The notes under the pieces are model-generated. The model worked only from the letters and a program-made list of their open reading frames with translations. It had not been told where the DNA came from and ran no database searches. Below, one piece after another: positions 24,307 through 32,280 of a stretch of DNA of 39,320 bases. The stretch is from an uncultured Clostridia bacterium. GTDB lineage: Bacteria > Bacillota > Clostridia > Peptostreptococcales > Anaerovoracaceae. Positions within the stretch are counted from its first letter, which is position 1, and every line of letters starts with the position of its first letter. The position numbers were made by a program, and so were the translations under genes. The stretch spans positions 1-39,320 of the forward strand of contig CAKQWJ010000020.1 of assembly GCA_934278925.1 (NCBI GenBank). Reading direction: 5' to 3'.

Positions 24307-24350
24307 AAAAGCTGCAAACCGTTGTTTTCAAGGTTTGCAGCTTTTCTATT
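24307..24350. terminator. Bidirectional terminator between tRNA-Arg and the AAA ATPase
   Basis: A perfect 14-bp stem (24307-24320 with 24332-24345) with an 11-base loop is flanked by A and T runs. It serves the tRNA on the plus strand and the ATPase gene, which stops at 24351, on the minus strand. Confidence 0.85.
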
Positions 24351-25565
24351 TTAATTCCATTCCTCTGCCAACAGGAAATCGCGGATGTTGCGGTGCTTGA
24401 TTCCGTTTCTGCTCATGTCGAACTCATCCAGAGAGACAACATATTTTGGGTAGTTGTCGCGGATATTGTCATACGCGCCGAACTCACGCCGGACAGTCTC
24501 ATCGGATGCCAGCAGGTAGGCAACCTGAACATATAGTTTTTCTCCACTCTTGTCACATACAAAGTCGATTTCCTTGTCTCCGGTTCTGCCGACTGTCACT
24601 TTGTAGTCCCTGCGCAACAGCTCCAGATACACGATGTTCTCCAAAATGAGATTGATATCACGCATATTTCCGCCGAAAACAGCCTCCCGGATGCCGTGGT
24701 CGGCAATGTAATACTTCTCATTGGAGGCAAGGATCTGCTTTCCCTGCAAGTCCTCACGTTTGACCTGATAGAACAAATATGCGTCGCAGCAGTATTTAAT
24801 GTAGTTCAGGATGGTCTCCGGTGCAACGGTTCGCTTCTCGTTTTTGAAGAACTTCGCCAGAGAAGTTGCGGAGAATGTTGTACCCACATTCGCAATCACA
24901 TAAGCGATGATGCGTTCCAGCAAGTCTATGTCACGGATCTTGTTCCGCGTCACAATATCCTTGAGCTGGACAGAGTTGAACAGGTCATGAAGGTAGAGTT
25001 TGGAAGGAGCATCCTCGTAGCGGATGTTGGCAAGGTACGGCATACCGCCGGATAATAGATACTTCTGAAAGCATTTCTGAATCGGCTCATCCGGTGCGAT
25101 GGGACGGTACAGTTCCAGAAATTCCGCGAAGGAGAATGGGTAAATAACGAACTCCACAAAGCGTCCGCCGAGATAGGTGGAAAGCTCACCGGACAAAAGT
25201 TTTGCGTTTGAACCGGTGATATAGATGTCGCAGTCCAGGGATACCCGGAGGGAATTGATACACTTCTCCCAGTCTTTTACCTCCTGAATCTCATCAAAAA
25301 ACAGATAGACCTTGCCGTTGACCTCTGCGGCTCTCTTGGTAATCTCATCATGCAGTGACTTTGCGGTTTGCAGATGAGAGAAGTTCAAAGCCTCAAAGTT
25401 GATAGAGATGAACTGAGCAGAGCTGATACCGGACTCCACAAGCTCCTCTTTTATTAGCTCCAGCATGACCGATTTACCGCACCGGCGGATACCGGTCATG
25501 ACCTTTATCAGCTCCGTTCCGATAAACGGACGGATGCGCTTCATATACATTTCACGTTTAATCAT
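24351..25565 (-). CDS. AAA_14 family ATPase with C-terminal DUF4143 domain
   Basis: A cytosolic protein of about 404 residues. The Walker A motif GIRRCGKS (25-32, Lys31) and Walker B motif VYLFFDE (85-91) mark the AAA_14 ATPase. The C-terminal half has the DUF4143 layout: a winged-helix stretch around FSATSLAKFF, then a nuclease-like end with GRTGDKEIDFVC and a VQVAY strand. Such proteins are widespread in anaerobes in many paralogues and their role is not settled. The GGAGG site is 9 bases from the ATG at 25565 but only 3 from the ATG at 25571, so the former is used. It lies directly beside tRNA-Arg, its composition is less GC-biased than its neighbours, and it has no operon partner, which fits an acquired gene (inference). 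Confidence 0.88.
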   Translation of the reverse strand: MIKREMYMKRIRPFIGTELIKVMTGIRRCGKSVMLELIKEELVESGISSAQFISINFEALNFSHLQTAKSLHDEITKRAAEVNGKVYLFFDEIQEVKDWEKCINSLRVSLDCDIYITGSNAKLLSGELSTYLGGRFVEFVIYPFSFAEFLELYRPIAPDEPIQKCFQKYLLSGGMPYLANIRYEDAPSKLYLHDLFNSVQLKDIVTRNKIRDIDLLERIIAYVIANVGTTFSATSLAKFFKNEKRTVAPETILNYIKYCCDAYLFYQVKREDLQGKQILASNEKYYIADHGIREAVFGGNMRDINLILENIVYLELLRRDYKVTVGRTGDKEIDFVCDKSGEKLYVQVAYLLASDETVRREFGAYDNIRDNYPKYVVSLDEFDMSRNGIKHRNIRDFLLAEEWN

Positions 25566-25642
25566 AATCATAAGCCTCCTTGCCTGTGGTTGAACATAGC
25601 GTACCACATTTACAACTGAAACTCAATGATATATTCCGGAAA

Positions 25643-25824
25643 TTATAAGATACAACTGATAAAATCTATATTTCTGCAGAACCGACAGTTACGAACGAAA
25701 ATTTCCGGAGGGGCTTGCACGATGAAATCCTTCATGGAATGCACGGCTTTGTTCGTGCCCATCACGCGGAACCCCTGATCCGAAATTCCAAGCAATCGGT
25801 ATCCGTCCAGGGTGGAAATTGTTT
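25643..25824 (-). pseudogene. Possible remnant of a coding region downstream of aroD
   Basis: Just past the aroD stop, in another frame, about 60 codons remain open (beginning KTISTLDGYRLLGISDQGF and ending IDFISCIL), with C/G-rich third positions in the first 40 codons as in true genes here. There is no ribosome site or start codon of its own outside aroD. I do not recognise the family. It may be the 3' end of a lost gene, or chance. Confidence 0.25.
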
Positions 25825-26586
25825 TTACAGGGCTCCGTGAAGGAGTGTGAGAACCTGCTTCAGATCTTCCACACCTATCTGACCCGGAGCGGATGCTTTT
25901 ACGGCTGCGCCGAATGTCAGGGCAGAGCCGAACACTTCGCCGCACAGACGGCTGATGACGCCGGTGCCCGCCATCGACATGGTGATGATCGGACGATCTG
26001 CGTGAATCGATACCATCTCTTCCGTGGCTGCCAGGAGGGTCAGCACATCCTTCTTGTTCTGCGGCATTACCGCAATCTTCGGAATGTCCGCACCCATCTC
26101 CTGCATTTTGCAGAGGCGGCTTACGATATCGTCTTTATCCGGTGTTTTGAAAAAATCATGGTTGGAAGCCACAACCTTCACGCCGGCAGCATGTGCGCCC
26201 TCGATGATTTTCCGAACGATTTCATCTCCGGTAAAAATCTCCACATCGACCATATCAACATAACCGGTCTGTGCCGCTTTGATGTTGATATCCGCATAGA
26301 CTTCATCCTCGATGGCCTTCTCGCCGCCTTCTTTGGATGTCCGGAAGGTCATCAGCAGCGGCAGATCGCCCAGCACCTGTCGAAGATCCTTCATCACATC
26401 TTCCAGCGCTGCGAAGTCGAACACGTTCTCGAACCAGTCAATTCGCCATTCCACCACGTCGGCCGGAAGCCGGGTGATGGATTTCGACTCCTCCAGAATG
26501 GCTTCTTTGGTGACACCCACGATTGGTACGCAGATCTTCGGCATGCCATCGCCGATTACCGTATTTCTAACTTTAACAGTATTCAT
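25825..26586 (-). CDS. aroD: 3-dehydroquinate dehydratase, type I
   Basis: This shikimate-pathway enzyme converts 3-dehydroquinate to 3-dehydroshikimate through a Schiff base. In the 253-residue protein the EWRID motif is at 46-50, His143 is in SNHDFF and the Schiff-base Lys170 is in KIAVMP, the same numbers as in the well-studied Salmonella enzyme. TMSMAGTGVISR and the C-terminal SAPGQIGVEDL loop are also intact. The start at 26586 is chosen because the AAAGGA site lies about 8 bases upstream; ATGs at 26595 and 26604 lack a good site. It is a single-gene unit, transcribed divergently from the selenoprotein candidate; no other aro gene is nearby. Confidence 0.95.
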   Translation of the reverse strand: MNTVKVRNTVIGDGMPKICVPIVGVTKEAILEESKSITRLPADVVEWRIDWFENVFDFAALEDVMKDLRQVLGDLPLLMTFRTSKEGGEKAIEDEVYADINIKAAQTGYVDMVDVEIFTGDEIVRKIIEGAHAAGVKVVASNHDFFKTPDKDDIVSRLCKMQEMGADIPKIAVMPQNKKDVLTLLAATEEMVSIHADRPIITMSMAGTGVISRLCGEVFGSALTFGAAVKASAPGQIGVEDLKQVLTLLHGAL

Positions 26587-26645
26587 CTCTCTCATCCTTT
26601 CCATTCCGCCTGATTATGCGGATTTATAAACCCCCCATTGGATTA

Positions 26646-26651
26646 ATTATA
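26646..26651 (-). promoter_or_regulatory. -10 of the aroD promoter
   Basis: A consensus TATAAT on the minus strand with only a weak TGGCTT-like -35 at 16 bp. The leader would be about 50 bases. Confidence 0.5.
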
Positions 26652-26699
26652 CCTCAGTCCGATTCTTAAGCCACCCCCTTGCGCCGACTTTTTCCTTTG

Positions 26700-26708
26700 T
26701 GTTACAAT
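26700..26708 (+). promoter_or_regulatory. Extended -10 promoter of the selenoprotein candidate and perhaps proC
   Basis: TGTTACAAT (TGn plus TACAAT) with a weak TTGCGC -35 at 18 bp. The start would be near 26715, only about 17 bases before the ATG, with the GGAGG site at 26721-26725. Confidence 0.5.
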
Positions 26709-26731
26709 CCCTTCATATACGGAGGTATATC

Positions 26732-27055
26732 ATGGCACATTTAAATGAAAATGCGATTGCATATATGAACAAGCGGGGCTTTCGCCACGTTCTCCTTTCG
26801 GTGGAAACCATCACCAGCTGATGTGCGCCTCCACGTTTGGAGATATCGGTAAGGTTTACCGATGAAGAGAAGGATTCCCTGCGGACACAGGGGTACACCC
26901 GGGAACCCAGCGAGCTGGGAAATGTATATTATCCGGCGGAGGGAGTCATCATCGACGGAGAGATTACGGTGCGGTACGAAGAGCATCCTTGGCTCACCTG
27001 TTTTGAGGTGGATGGACTGCTTCCCGCCAAAGACGATGAGGAAGACGGACACTGA
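26732..27055 (+). CDS. Small selenoprotein candidate with in-frame UGA (CC/UC-motif, IscA/HesB-like)
   Basis: A 107-residue protein is encoded if the TGA at 26819-26821 is read as selenocysteine (residue 30). The frame opens with an ATG 6 bases after a GGAGG site, runs 29 codons, meets TGA directly before a Cys codon (TGT), and then continues for 76 codons with normal codon use to its own final TGA. The layout (NENAIAYMNKRG, then a hydrophobic strand, then S-U-C, later ITVRY and FEVDGLLP) resembles small HesB/IscA-like proteins in which a Cys-Cys pair is replaced by Sec-Cys in some anaerobes. A SECIS-like hairpin lies 31 bases after the UGA. A nonsense mutation in a Cys-Cys gene is the alternative. 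It is 41 bp upstream of proC and probably co-transcribed. Confidence 0.75.
26845..26863 (+). promoter_or_regulatory. SECIS-like hairpin in the selenoprotein coding region
   Basis: A perfect 8-bp stem (26845-26852 with 26856-26863) has a GGU loop whose first base lies 31 bases after the UGA. This fits the described bacterial SECIS rules: a stem-loop just inside the reading frame, roughly 16-37 bases from UGA to the loop, and a G among the first two loop bases. A smaller hairpin CTCCA-CGTT-TGGAG (26829-26842) lies between UGA and this stem and may stack with it. Confidence 0.65.
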
Positions 27056-27096
27056 AGACCTTCGCGAAACTGTTTTTATGGAAAGGAATAATCGTT

Positions 27097-27885
27097 ATGA
27101 ATGCAGAAAACACAAGAATCGGTATCATCGGGCTGGGCAGCATGTCCTCTGCCATCGTGAAGGGTTTTATTACTCACGGCGGAATCGATCCCTCCCGGAT
27201 TACCGCCAGCGCTCGGAACCGGGCGCGACTGGAGAGCAACTGCAATGCTCTGGGCATTCACCCGGGGACCACAGCCGAGGTGGCGGAGAATTCTGACATC
27301 GTTATCGTGGGCGTCATCCCGACGCAGGTGGAGAACGTTCTCCGGGAAGTGCGGGATCTGCTTCCGGGCAAAATCATCGTTTCCATCGCCTACGGGATTT
27401 CCCATCAGCGCTATACCGAGCTTCTTCCGGAGGGCTGTCACGTAATCTGCGTGGTGCCAAACACGCCGATTGAGGTGGGCAAGGGCGTCCTGGTATGTTC
27501 CAAGGACCACTCCTTAACGGAAGAGCAGCTGGAGATTTTCAACGAGGTGTTCGGCCGCATTGCGCTGATTGAACTGCTGCCGCCGGAACTGCTGGACCTG
27601 GGCGGCATCGTGGCGGGAAGCACGCCGGCATTTATGGACATCGTTATCGAGTCTTTGGCCGATGCGGCGGTTCTCCACGGAATGCCTCGGGCCACCGCAT
27701 ACCGTCTGGTAGAGAAGATGATGGAAGGTTCCGCGGCCTATGCCATGGAGACCGGCTCCCACCCGGCCGCACTGAAGGACGGGGTCTGCTCCCCGGGCGG
27801 CGCTACCATCAAGGGCGTGGCCACACTGGAGACCAACGGCCTCCGCGGCGCGCTGATTCAGGCGATTGTGGATATTATGAAATAG
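27097..27885 (+). CDS. proC: Pyrroline-5-carboxylate reductase
   Basis: This enzyme reduces pyrroline-5-carboxylate to proline with NAD(P)H in the cytosol. The 262-residue protein starts with the Rossmann motif GIIGLGSMSSAI (about 9-20) and carries the family signature near the C-terminus (HPAALKDGVCSPGGATIKG, followed by LE). Length is normal. An AAAGGA site lies about 9 bases upstream. It follows the selenoprotein candidate after 41 bp and is closed by a strong terminator. In a Stickland-type fermenter proline also serves as electron acceptor, which may matter for its regulation (inference). Confidence 0.95.
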   Translation: MNAENTRIGIIGLGSMSSAIVKGFITHGGIDPSRITASARNRARLESNCNALGIHPGTTAEVAENSDIVIVGVIPTQVENVLREVRDLLPGKIIVSIAYGISHQRYTELLPEGCHVICVVPNTPIEVGKGVLVCSKDHSLTEEQLEIFNEVFGRIALIELLPPELLDLGGIVAGSTPAFMDIVIESLADAAVLHGMPRATAYRLVEKMMEGSAAYAMETGSHPAALKDGVCSPGGATIKGVATLETNGLRGALIQAIVDIMK

Positions 27886-27888
27886 AGC

Positions 27889-27935
27889 AAAATCCCCACC
27901 CATCGGAGTATCCGACAAGGTGGGGATTTTCGCTA
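27889..27935. terminator. Bidirectional terminator between proC and hydA
   Basis: A 12-bp stem AAAATCCCCACC/GGTGGGGATTTT (27889-27900 with 27919-27930). It ends proC on the plus strand and the hydrogenase operon that stops at 27961 on the minus strand. Confidence 0.85.
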
Positions 27936-27960
27936 TCTGCATCATTTTACTAAAGCTCGC

Positions 27961-29661
27961 TTATTTCCCTGCCGCTTCGAAATTTCGATGCAGCAATTCG
28001 TGGATTTTCCCCTTCAGCAATCCATCGTATAATGACAGAATCATCGGGTTTTCATTGGACTTCTTAATCTGCGTGTTGATGTCCGTGTCGTACAGGCCCT
28101 TGCTTCGTTCCTGTCTTCTCTGAGGATCCACCGGAATCGGCTGGCCGCCGCCCATGATGCAGCCGCCTCGGCAGGCCATGACCTCCACGAAATCGTATCC
28201 GGCTTCCCCGCTTTGAATTTTCTTCAGAAGCCGGTCTGCGTTGCCCAGTCCGCTCACTACAGCGATGCGGAGCAGCCGGCCGTTATAGTCGAACGCCACT
28301 TCTTTGATGCCCTCTTCTCCGCGAACGCCGCTGAATTTGATCTTCTCCATTTCCGCGCGGTTATGTCCTTCCCGTAGACGGCGAAGCACCGCTTCCGTCA
28401 CGCCGCCGGTAACGCCGAAGATTACGCCGGCACCGGATCCGATGCCGAACGGCATATCCGCCGCTTCGATTTCCAGATTCTCAAACCGGATACCGGCCTT
28501 CCGGATCATGCTGACCAACTCGGTGGAAGTGAGAACGTAATCCACGTCCTGCTTTCCGTTGGTGGTGGATTCCGGTCTCAGAATTTCTTCCTTCTTTGCG
28601 GTGCACGGCATGATGGAGACCGATACGATTCTCTTGCCGCCGCTCTTCTCCGGATCCTTGTAGTATTCCCGGATTACCGCGCCGAACATCTGCTGCGGCG
28701 AGCGGCAGGTGGACAGGTTCTTTGCCAGGTCCGGATAGCGCTCTTCGCAGAATTTTACCCATGCCGGACAGCAGGATGTGAATAGCGGAGCTTCCGAACC
28801 GGATGAAACGTGTTCCAGCAGCTCTTCGGATTCTTCGATGACCGTCAGGTCGGCGCCGTAGGTGGTGTCGTAGACTTCGTCGAAGCCCAGTCGGTGCAGC
28901 ACATTCACCAGCTTGCCCATCACATTCTCGCCTTTCGGAAGATTGAATTTATCCCCGATTGCCACCCGAACGGCCGGAGCAATCTGCGCCACGACTTTCG
29001 TGTTTTTATCCGCCAGAAGATCCTCCACCAGCTCGATATTCGTGTGGATGCTGATGGCCCCGGTCGGACATACCACGCGGCACTGTCCGCAGTTGACGCA
29101 GTCCGTCTCGGCGATTTTTTTGTTAAAAGCAGGCGTCACCAATGCCCGGGTACCCCGGTAGGCGAAATCGATGGCATTTACCGACTGCACGTTGCCGCAC
29201 ATGCGGACGCAGTCGCCGCAGAGAATGCACTTGTTCGGATTCCGCACGATGGATGGGGAACTGAAATCCAGCGGGTGCTGCTCCTTGGTGTTCGCAAAGC
29301 GGATGTTCTCCACACCCATGCGATGGGCCAATGCCTGCAGCTGACAGACGCCGCTCTTGATGCAGGTGGTGCAGTCCCTGCAGTGGGAGGCCAGAAGCAG
29401 TTCCAGAATGAGCTTGCGGTACTTCACCAGACGAGGCGTATGAGTGTAAATCACCATTCCGTCCCTCGGCGGCTCGGAACAGGAGGCAAAGGTTTTTCCT
29501 CGTTCGTTTTCTACCGTGCACAGACGACAGGCACCGTACACGGACAGCTCCGAATGATAGCACAGCGTCGGCATATCGATGTCGGCCTTGCGAATGACGG
29601 CGAGCACATTCGGCTCATCGGTGAATTCCACCAGCCTTCCGTCAATTGTCATATATCCCAT
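27961..29661 (-). CDS. hydA: [FeFe]-hydrogenase catalytic subunit, HydA/HndD type, copy 1
   Basis: This subunit of a cytosolic HydABC-type hydrogenase makes or uses H2, most likely by electron bifurcation or confurcation with NAD(H) and ferredoxin. In order, the 566 residues hold a [2Fe-2S] domain (Cys34, 45, 48, 61), a His-Cys [4Fe-4S] site (His93, Cys97, 100, 106), two [4Fe-4S] sites (Cys145/148/151/155 and 188/191/194/198), and the H-cluster motifs TSCCPAW (Cys297, 298), MPCTAKKEE (Cys353) and VMACRGGCIMGGG (Cys497, 501). A small-subunit-like segment forms the C-terminus. A GGAGG site precedes the ATG, 12 bp after hydB. It is last in the hydCBA operon, and a near-identical operon lies next to it. 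Confidence 0.95.
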   Translation of the reverse strand: MGYMTIDGRLVEFTDEPNVLAVIRKADIDMPTLCYHSELSVYGACRLCTVENERGKTFASCSEPPRDGMVIYTHTPRLVKYRKLILELLLASHCRDCTTCIKSGVCQLQALAHRMGVENIRFANTKEQHPLDFSSPSIVRNPNKCILCGDCVRMCGNVQSVNAIDFAYRGTRALVTPAFNKKIAETDCVNCGQCRVVCPTGAISIHTNIELVEDLLADKNTKVVAQIAPAVRVAIGDKFNLPKGENVMGKLVNVLHRLGFDEVYDTTYGADLTVIEESEELLEHVSSGSEAPLFTSCCPAWVKFCEERYPDLAKNLSTCRSPQQMFGAVIREYYKDPEKSGGKRIVSVSIMPCTAKKEEILRPESTTNGKQDVDYVLTSTELVSMIRKAGIRFENLEIEAADMPFGIGSGAGVIFGVTGGVTEAVLRRLREGHNRAEMEKIKFSGVRGEEGIKEVAFDYNGRLLRIAVVSGLGNADRLLKKIQSGEAGYDFVEVMACRGGCIMGGGQPIPVDPQRRQERSKGLYDTDINTQIKKSNENPMILSLYDGLLKGKIHELLHRNFEAAGK

Positions 29662-29673
29662 AACTCATTCCTC

Positions 29674-31563
29674 CTAGTTCTCGATATGAATGGCCTTGAA
29701 CGGACACTGCTCCAGGCAGGCCCCGCACTTGATGCATTTTTCCTGATTGATATGATACGGAGATTTCAGCTCGCCCTCAATCGCACCGGCCGGACAATTC
29801 CGTGCGCACTTCGAACATCCCTTGCAGGTGCTCGGATCGATCCGGAATTTCCGCAAATTGGCACAGACACCGGTTCGGCACTTTTTCTCGTTGATGTGTT
29901 CCAGATATTCCTCTTCGAAGGCGTTAATCGTACTGATGACCGGCTTCGGCGCGCTCTTTCCAAGACCGCAAAGGGCGGTGCTTTCAATCATGTCCGCCAG
30001 CTCCCGAAGTTCATCCAGATCCGACGGCTTTCCTTTTCCCGCAACGATGCGTTCCAGGATTTCCAGCATTCGCGTCGTCCCTTCCCGACACGGCACGCAC
30101 TTTCCGCAGCTTTCGCGCTTGGTGAAATTCATAAAGAATCGCGCCACTTCCACCATACAGGTGTCCTCATCCATTACCACCAGTCCGCCGGATCCGATCA
30201 TCGCTCCAATCTTTGCCAGGGAATCGAAATCCATACTGCTGTCCAGCTGATCCTTTGTCAGGCAGCCACCGGACGGACCGCCGATCTGCACGGCTTTGAA
30301 CTCCTTATCGTTCTGCAGGCCGCCGCCGATATCATAAATGACCTCCCGCAGGGTAATTCCCATCGGCACTTCGATGAGTCCCGTATTTCTCACATTGCCG
30401 GTCAGGGCAAACGCTTTCGTTCCAGGGCTTTCCGGGATGCCGATGCCCTTGTACCAATCCGCTCCGTTCAGTAAAATCATCGGTACGTTGGCGTAGGTTT
30501 CCACGTTGTTCAGCACGGTGGGTTTTGCCCACAGTCCCTGCTCCACGGTACGCGGTGGCTTCACTCTCGGCATGCCTCTCCGTCCTTCAATGGATGCGGT
30601 CAAGGCACTTCCTTCTCCGCACACGAAAGCGCCGGCTCCTCGGTTGATGTGGAGGTGGAAGCTGAAATCCGTTCCCAGAATATTGTCGCCCAGGAGTCCG
30701 ATTTCCTCTGCCTGACGGATGGCGGTCTTCAGCCTTTCGATGGCCAGCGGATATTCCGCTCGCACGTAGATGTATCCTTCCTGTGCCTGAACCGCATAAG
30801 CGGCAATCATCATGCCTTCAATCATGCGATGCGGATCGCCTTCCATGATGCTTCGGTCCATGAAAGCCCCCGGATCTCCTTCGTCTCCGTTGCACACCAC
30901 GTAGCGGATTTTTTCCTTCTGGGAAGCTACCTGCATCCACTTCTTTCCCGCCCGGAAGCCGGCACCGCCGCGCCCCCGCAGGTTGGAGTCGTAAATACTC
31001 TGAATCACCGCTTCCGGCGTCATCTCGAAAAGAGCTTTTTCAAAGCCGGCATACGCACCCACGGCCATACCGCCTTCGATGTGTTCCGCATCGATGTGTC
31101 CGCAATTCTTCAGCACCAATCTCGTCTGCTTCGCATAGAACGGAATCTCCTCCTGGGAAGGATAGATTTCCCCGTCTATCCTGTACATCAACCGCTCAAT
31201 CGGCCGGCCCCCCAGGATGGTCTCTCGGTAAATTTCTTCGCAGTCTTCTAATGACACTTTAATATACAGGTAGTTGTACGGCTCGATTCGCACCAGCGGT
31301 CCCATTTCGCAGAAACCGTGACAGCCGCTTTTCATCACCTTTGTGTGTATGTGTTCGATGCCGGCATGAGCGATTTCTTCCCCGATTTTCACTTCCACGC
31401 CGGCGTTTTCTTCTGTCAGTTCCTTCAGCTTCGCGTAGATTCTATCGGATCCGCTGGCCAGACATCCGGTTCCGCCGCACACCAGCACCCTGCAGTCCGC
31501 ACTCTGCCTTTTCCGACATTCCTCGCGATATGCCTTCAGCTCCGTTCTGTTTTCAAGCTTCAT
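29674..31563 (-). CDS. hydB: NuoF-like NADH/FMN/Fe-S subunit of HydABC hydrogenase, copy 1
   Basis: This subunit binds FMN and NAD(H) and is the likely bifurcation site. The 629-residue protein has an N-terminal thioredoxin-like [2Fe-2S] domain (Cys29, 34, 81, 85), the NuoF core with GRGGAGF (197-203) and NGDEGDPGAF, an SLBB segment, the ESCGKCVPCREGT [4Fe-4S] motif in the last third, and two C-terminal ferredoxin clusters (CKGCSKCARNCP and CIKCGACLEQCP). The ATG at 31563 is preferred over the GTG at 31572, because AGAGGTG, which overlaps that GTG, is its ribosome site. Only one base separates it from the hydC stop codon, so translation is probably coupled. Confidence 0.93.
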   Translation of the reverse strand: MKLENRTELKAYREECRKRQSADCRVLVCGGTGCLASGSDRIYAKLKELTEENAGVEVKIGEEIAHAGIEHIHTKVMKSGCHGFCEMGPLVRIEPYNYLYIKVSLEDCEEIYRETILGGRPIERLMYRIDGEIYPSQEEIPFYAKQTRLVLKNCGHIDAEHIEGGMAVGAYAGFEKALFEMTPEAVIQSIYDSNLRGRGGAGFRAGKKWMQVASQKEKIRYVVCNGDEGDPGAFMDRSIMEGDPHRMIEGMMIAAYAVQAQEGYIYVRAEYPLAIERLKTAIRQAEEIGLLGDNILGTDFSFHLHINRGAGAFVCGEGSALTASIEGRRGMPRVKPPRTVEQGLWAKPTVLNNVETYANVPMILLNGADWYKGIGIPESPGTKAFALTGNVRNTGLIEVPMGITLREVIYDIGGGLQNDKEFKAVQIGGPSGGCLTKDQLDSSMDFDSLAKIGAMIGSGGLVVMDEDTCMVEVARFFMNFTKRESCGKCVPCREGTTRMLEILERIVAGKGKPSDLDELRELADMIESTALCGLGKSAPKPVISTINAFEEEYLEHINEKKCRTGVCANLRKFRIDPSTCKGCSKCARNCPAGAIEGELKSPYHINQEKCIKCGACLEQCPFKAIHIEN

Positions 31564-31564
31564 C

Positions 31565-32038
31565 CTATTCACCTCTCAGTTCTTGCAGAAGATCCATTGC
31601 TTTCTCCGGCGACATCTTCGGATGCACCTCATCGTTCACGGTAATTGCCGGCGCCAGTCCGCATGCCCCCAGACACGAAACCGTTTCCACGGTGAAAAGC
31701 ATATCCTCCGAGGTATGTTTGTGTTCGTTCAGTCCCAGTTCTTTATACAGCGCTTCCAGAATCGGAATGGACTTTCGCACATGACAGGCCGTTCCGTCAC
31801 AGACCTTGATGACGTATTTTCCTTTTGGCTCAAAAGAAAAATTCTCGTAGAAGCTGGCAACGCTGAAGGCCTTGGCCTCGGTAATCCCGATTTCCTTCGC
31901 CACGTAAGTCAGCAGCTCCGGCGGAAGGTACCGATATTCTTCCTGAATATCCTGAATGATCGGAATCAGCGAACCCTCGTCCTTCGTATGCCCGGCGATA
32001 ATCTCATCGGTTTTCTGATAATATTGTGCGTCTAACAT
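31565..32038 (-). CDS. hydC: NuoE-like [2Fe-2S] subunit of HydABC hydrogenase, copy 1
   Basis: A thioredoxin-like [2Fe-2S] protein of 157 residues that passes electrons within the HydABC complex. The ligands are Cys80 and Cys85 (KVCDGTACHV) and Cys122 and Cys126 (SCLGACGLAP), in the spacing of NuoE. The frame is open 24 codons further upstream, but the ATG at 32038 has an AGGAGG site 7 bases away and matches the second copy exactly. It is the first gene of the operon, about 55 bases after the predicted start. It differs from the second copy at about 9 of 157 residues by my count. Confidence 0.94.
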   Translation of the reverse strand: MLDAQYYQKTDEIIAGHTKDEGSLIPIIQDIQEEYRYLPPELLTYVAKEIGITEAKAFSVASFYENFSFEPKGKYVIKVCDGTACHVRKSIPILEALYKELGLNEHKHTSEDMLFTVETVSCLGACGLAPAITVNDEVHPKMSPEKAMDLLQELRGE

Positions 32039-32084
32039 CCCTCTTCCTCCTTCTTCGGCTTGCGCAGTAACCATACATCCGATT

Positions 32085-32107
32085 GTTATTTTTATGACAT
32101 TATAGCA
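32085..32107 (-). promoter_or_regulatory. Promoter of hydrogenase operon 1
   Basis: The minus strand reads TGCTATAAT (extended -10 at 32099-32107), followed by GTCATAAAAATAAC. The 20 bp at 32085-32104 are identical to those at the second operon (36407-36426). The -35 is poor in both, so an activator or the extended -10 alone must suffice. Confidence 0.65.
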
Positions 32108-32192
32108 CATTCAACTTCCGCCTTATATGTTTCAAATAATTAAACTTTGTAAATCAAAACTTGAAAAATAATAATAGCTTGTTTACAGCAAC

Positions 32193-32218
32193 AAAAAATG
32201 GTCCCGAAGGACCATTTC
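32193..32218 (-). terminator. Terminator of hydrogenase operon 2
   Basis: A 9-bp stem (32196-32204 with 32209-32217) with a TTCG tetraloop on the minus strand is followed by TTTTTTGTT. It separates the two hydrogenase operons. Confidence 0.85.
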
Positions 32219-32280
32219 TTGTGCGGAGCAGGTTTCAAAAGTTTCCTTTCAAATTGCCCTATAAGGTGTATATGTGTCGT

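Noticed and set aside
24230..25565. Integrated mobile element at tRNA-Arg
   Set aside because: No integrase, no duplicated tRNA 3' end and no boundary repeat were seen; only the ATPase gene beside the tRNA hints at it.
26732..26821. Reading the TGA in the small gene before proC as an ordinary stop giving a 29-residue peptide, with a second gene starting at TTG 26837
   Set aside because: The downstream part has no ribosome site, lies in the same frame and completes the fold; the Sec reading explains all the signals better, though a nonsense mutation is not excluded.
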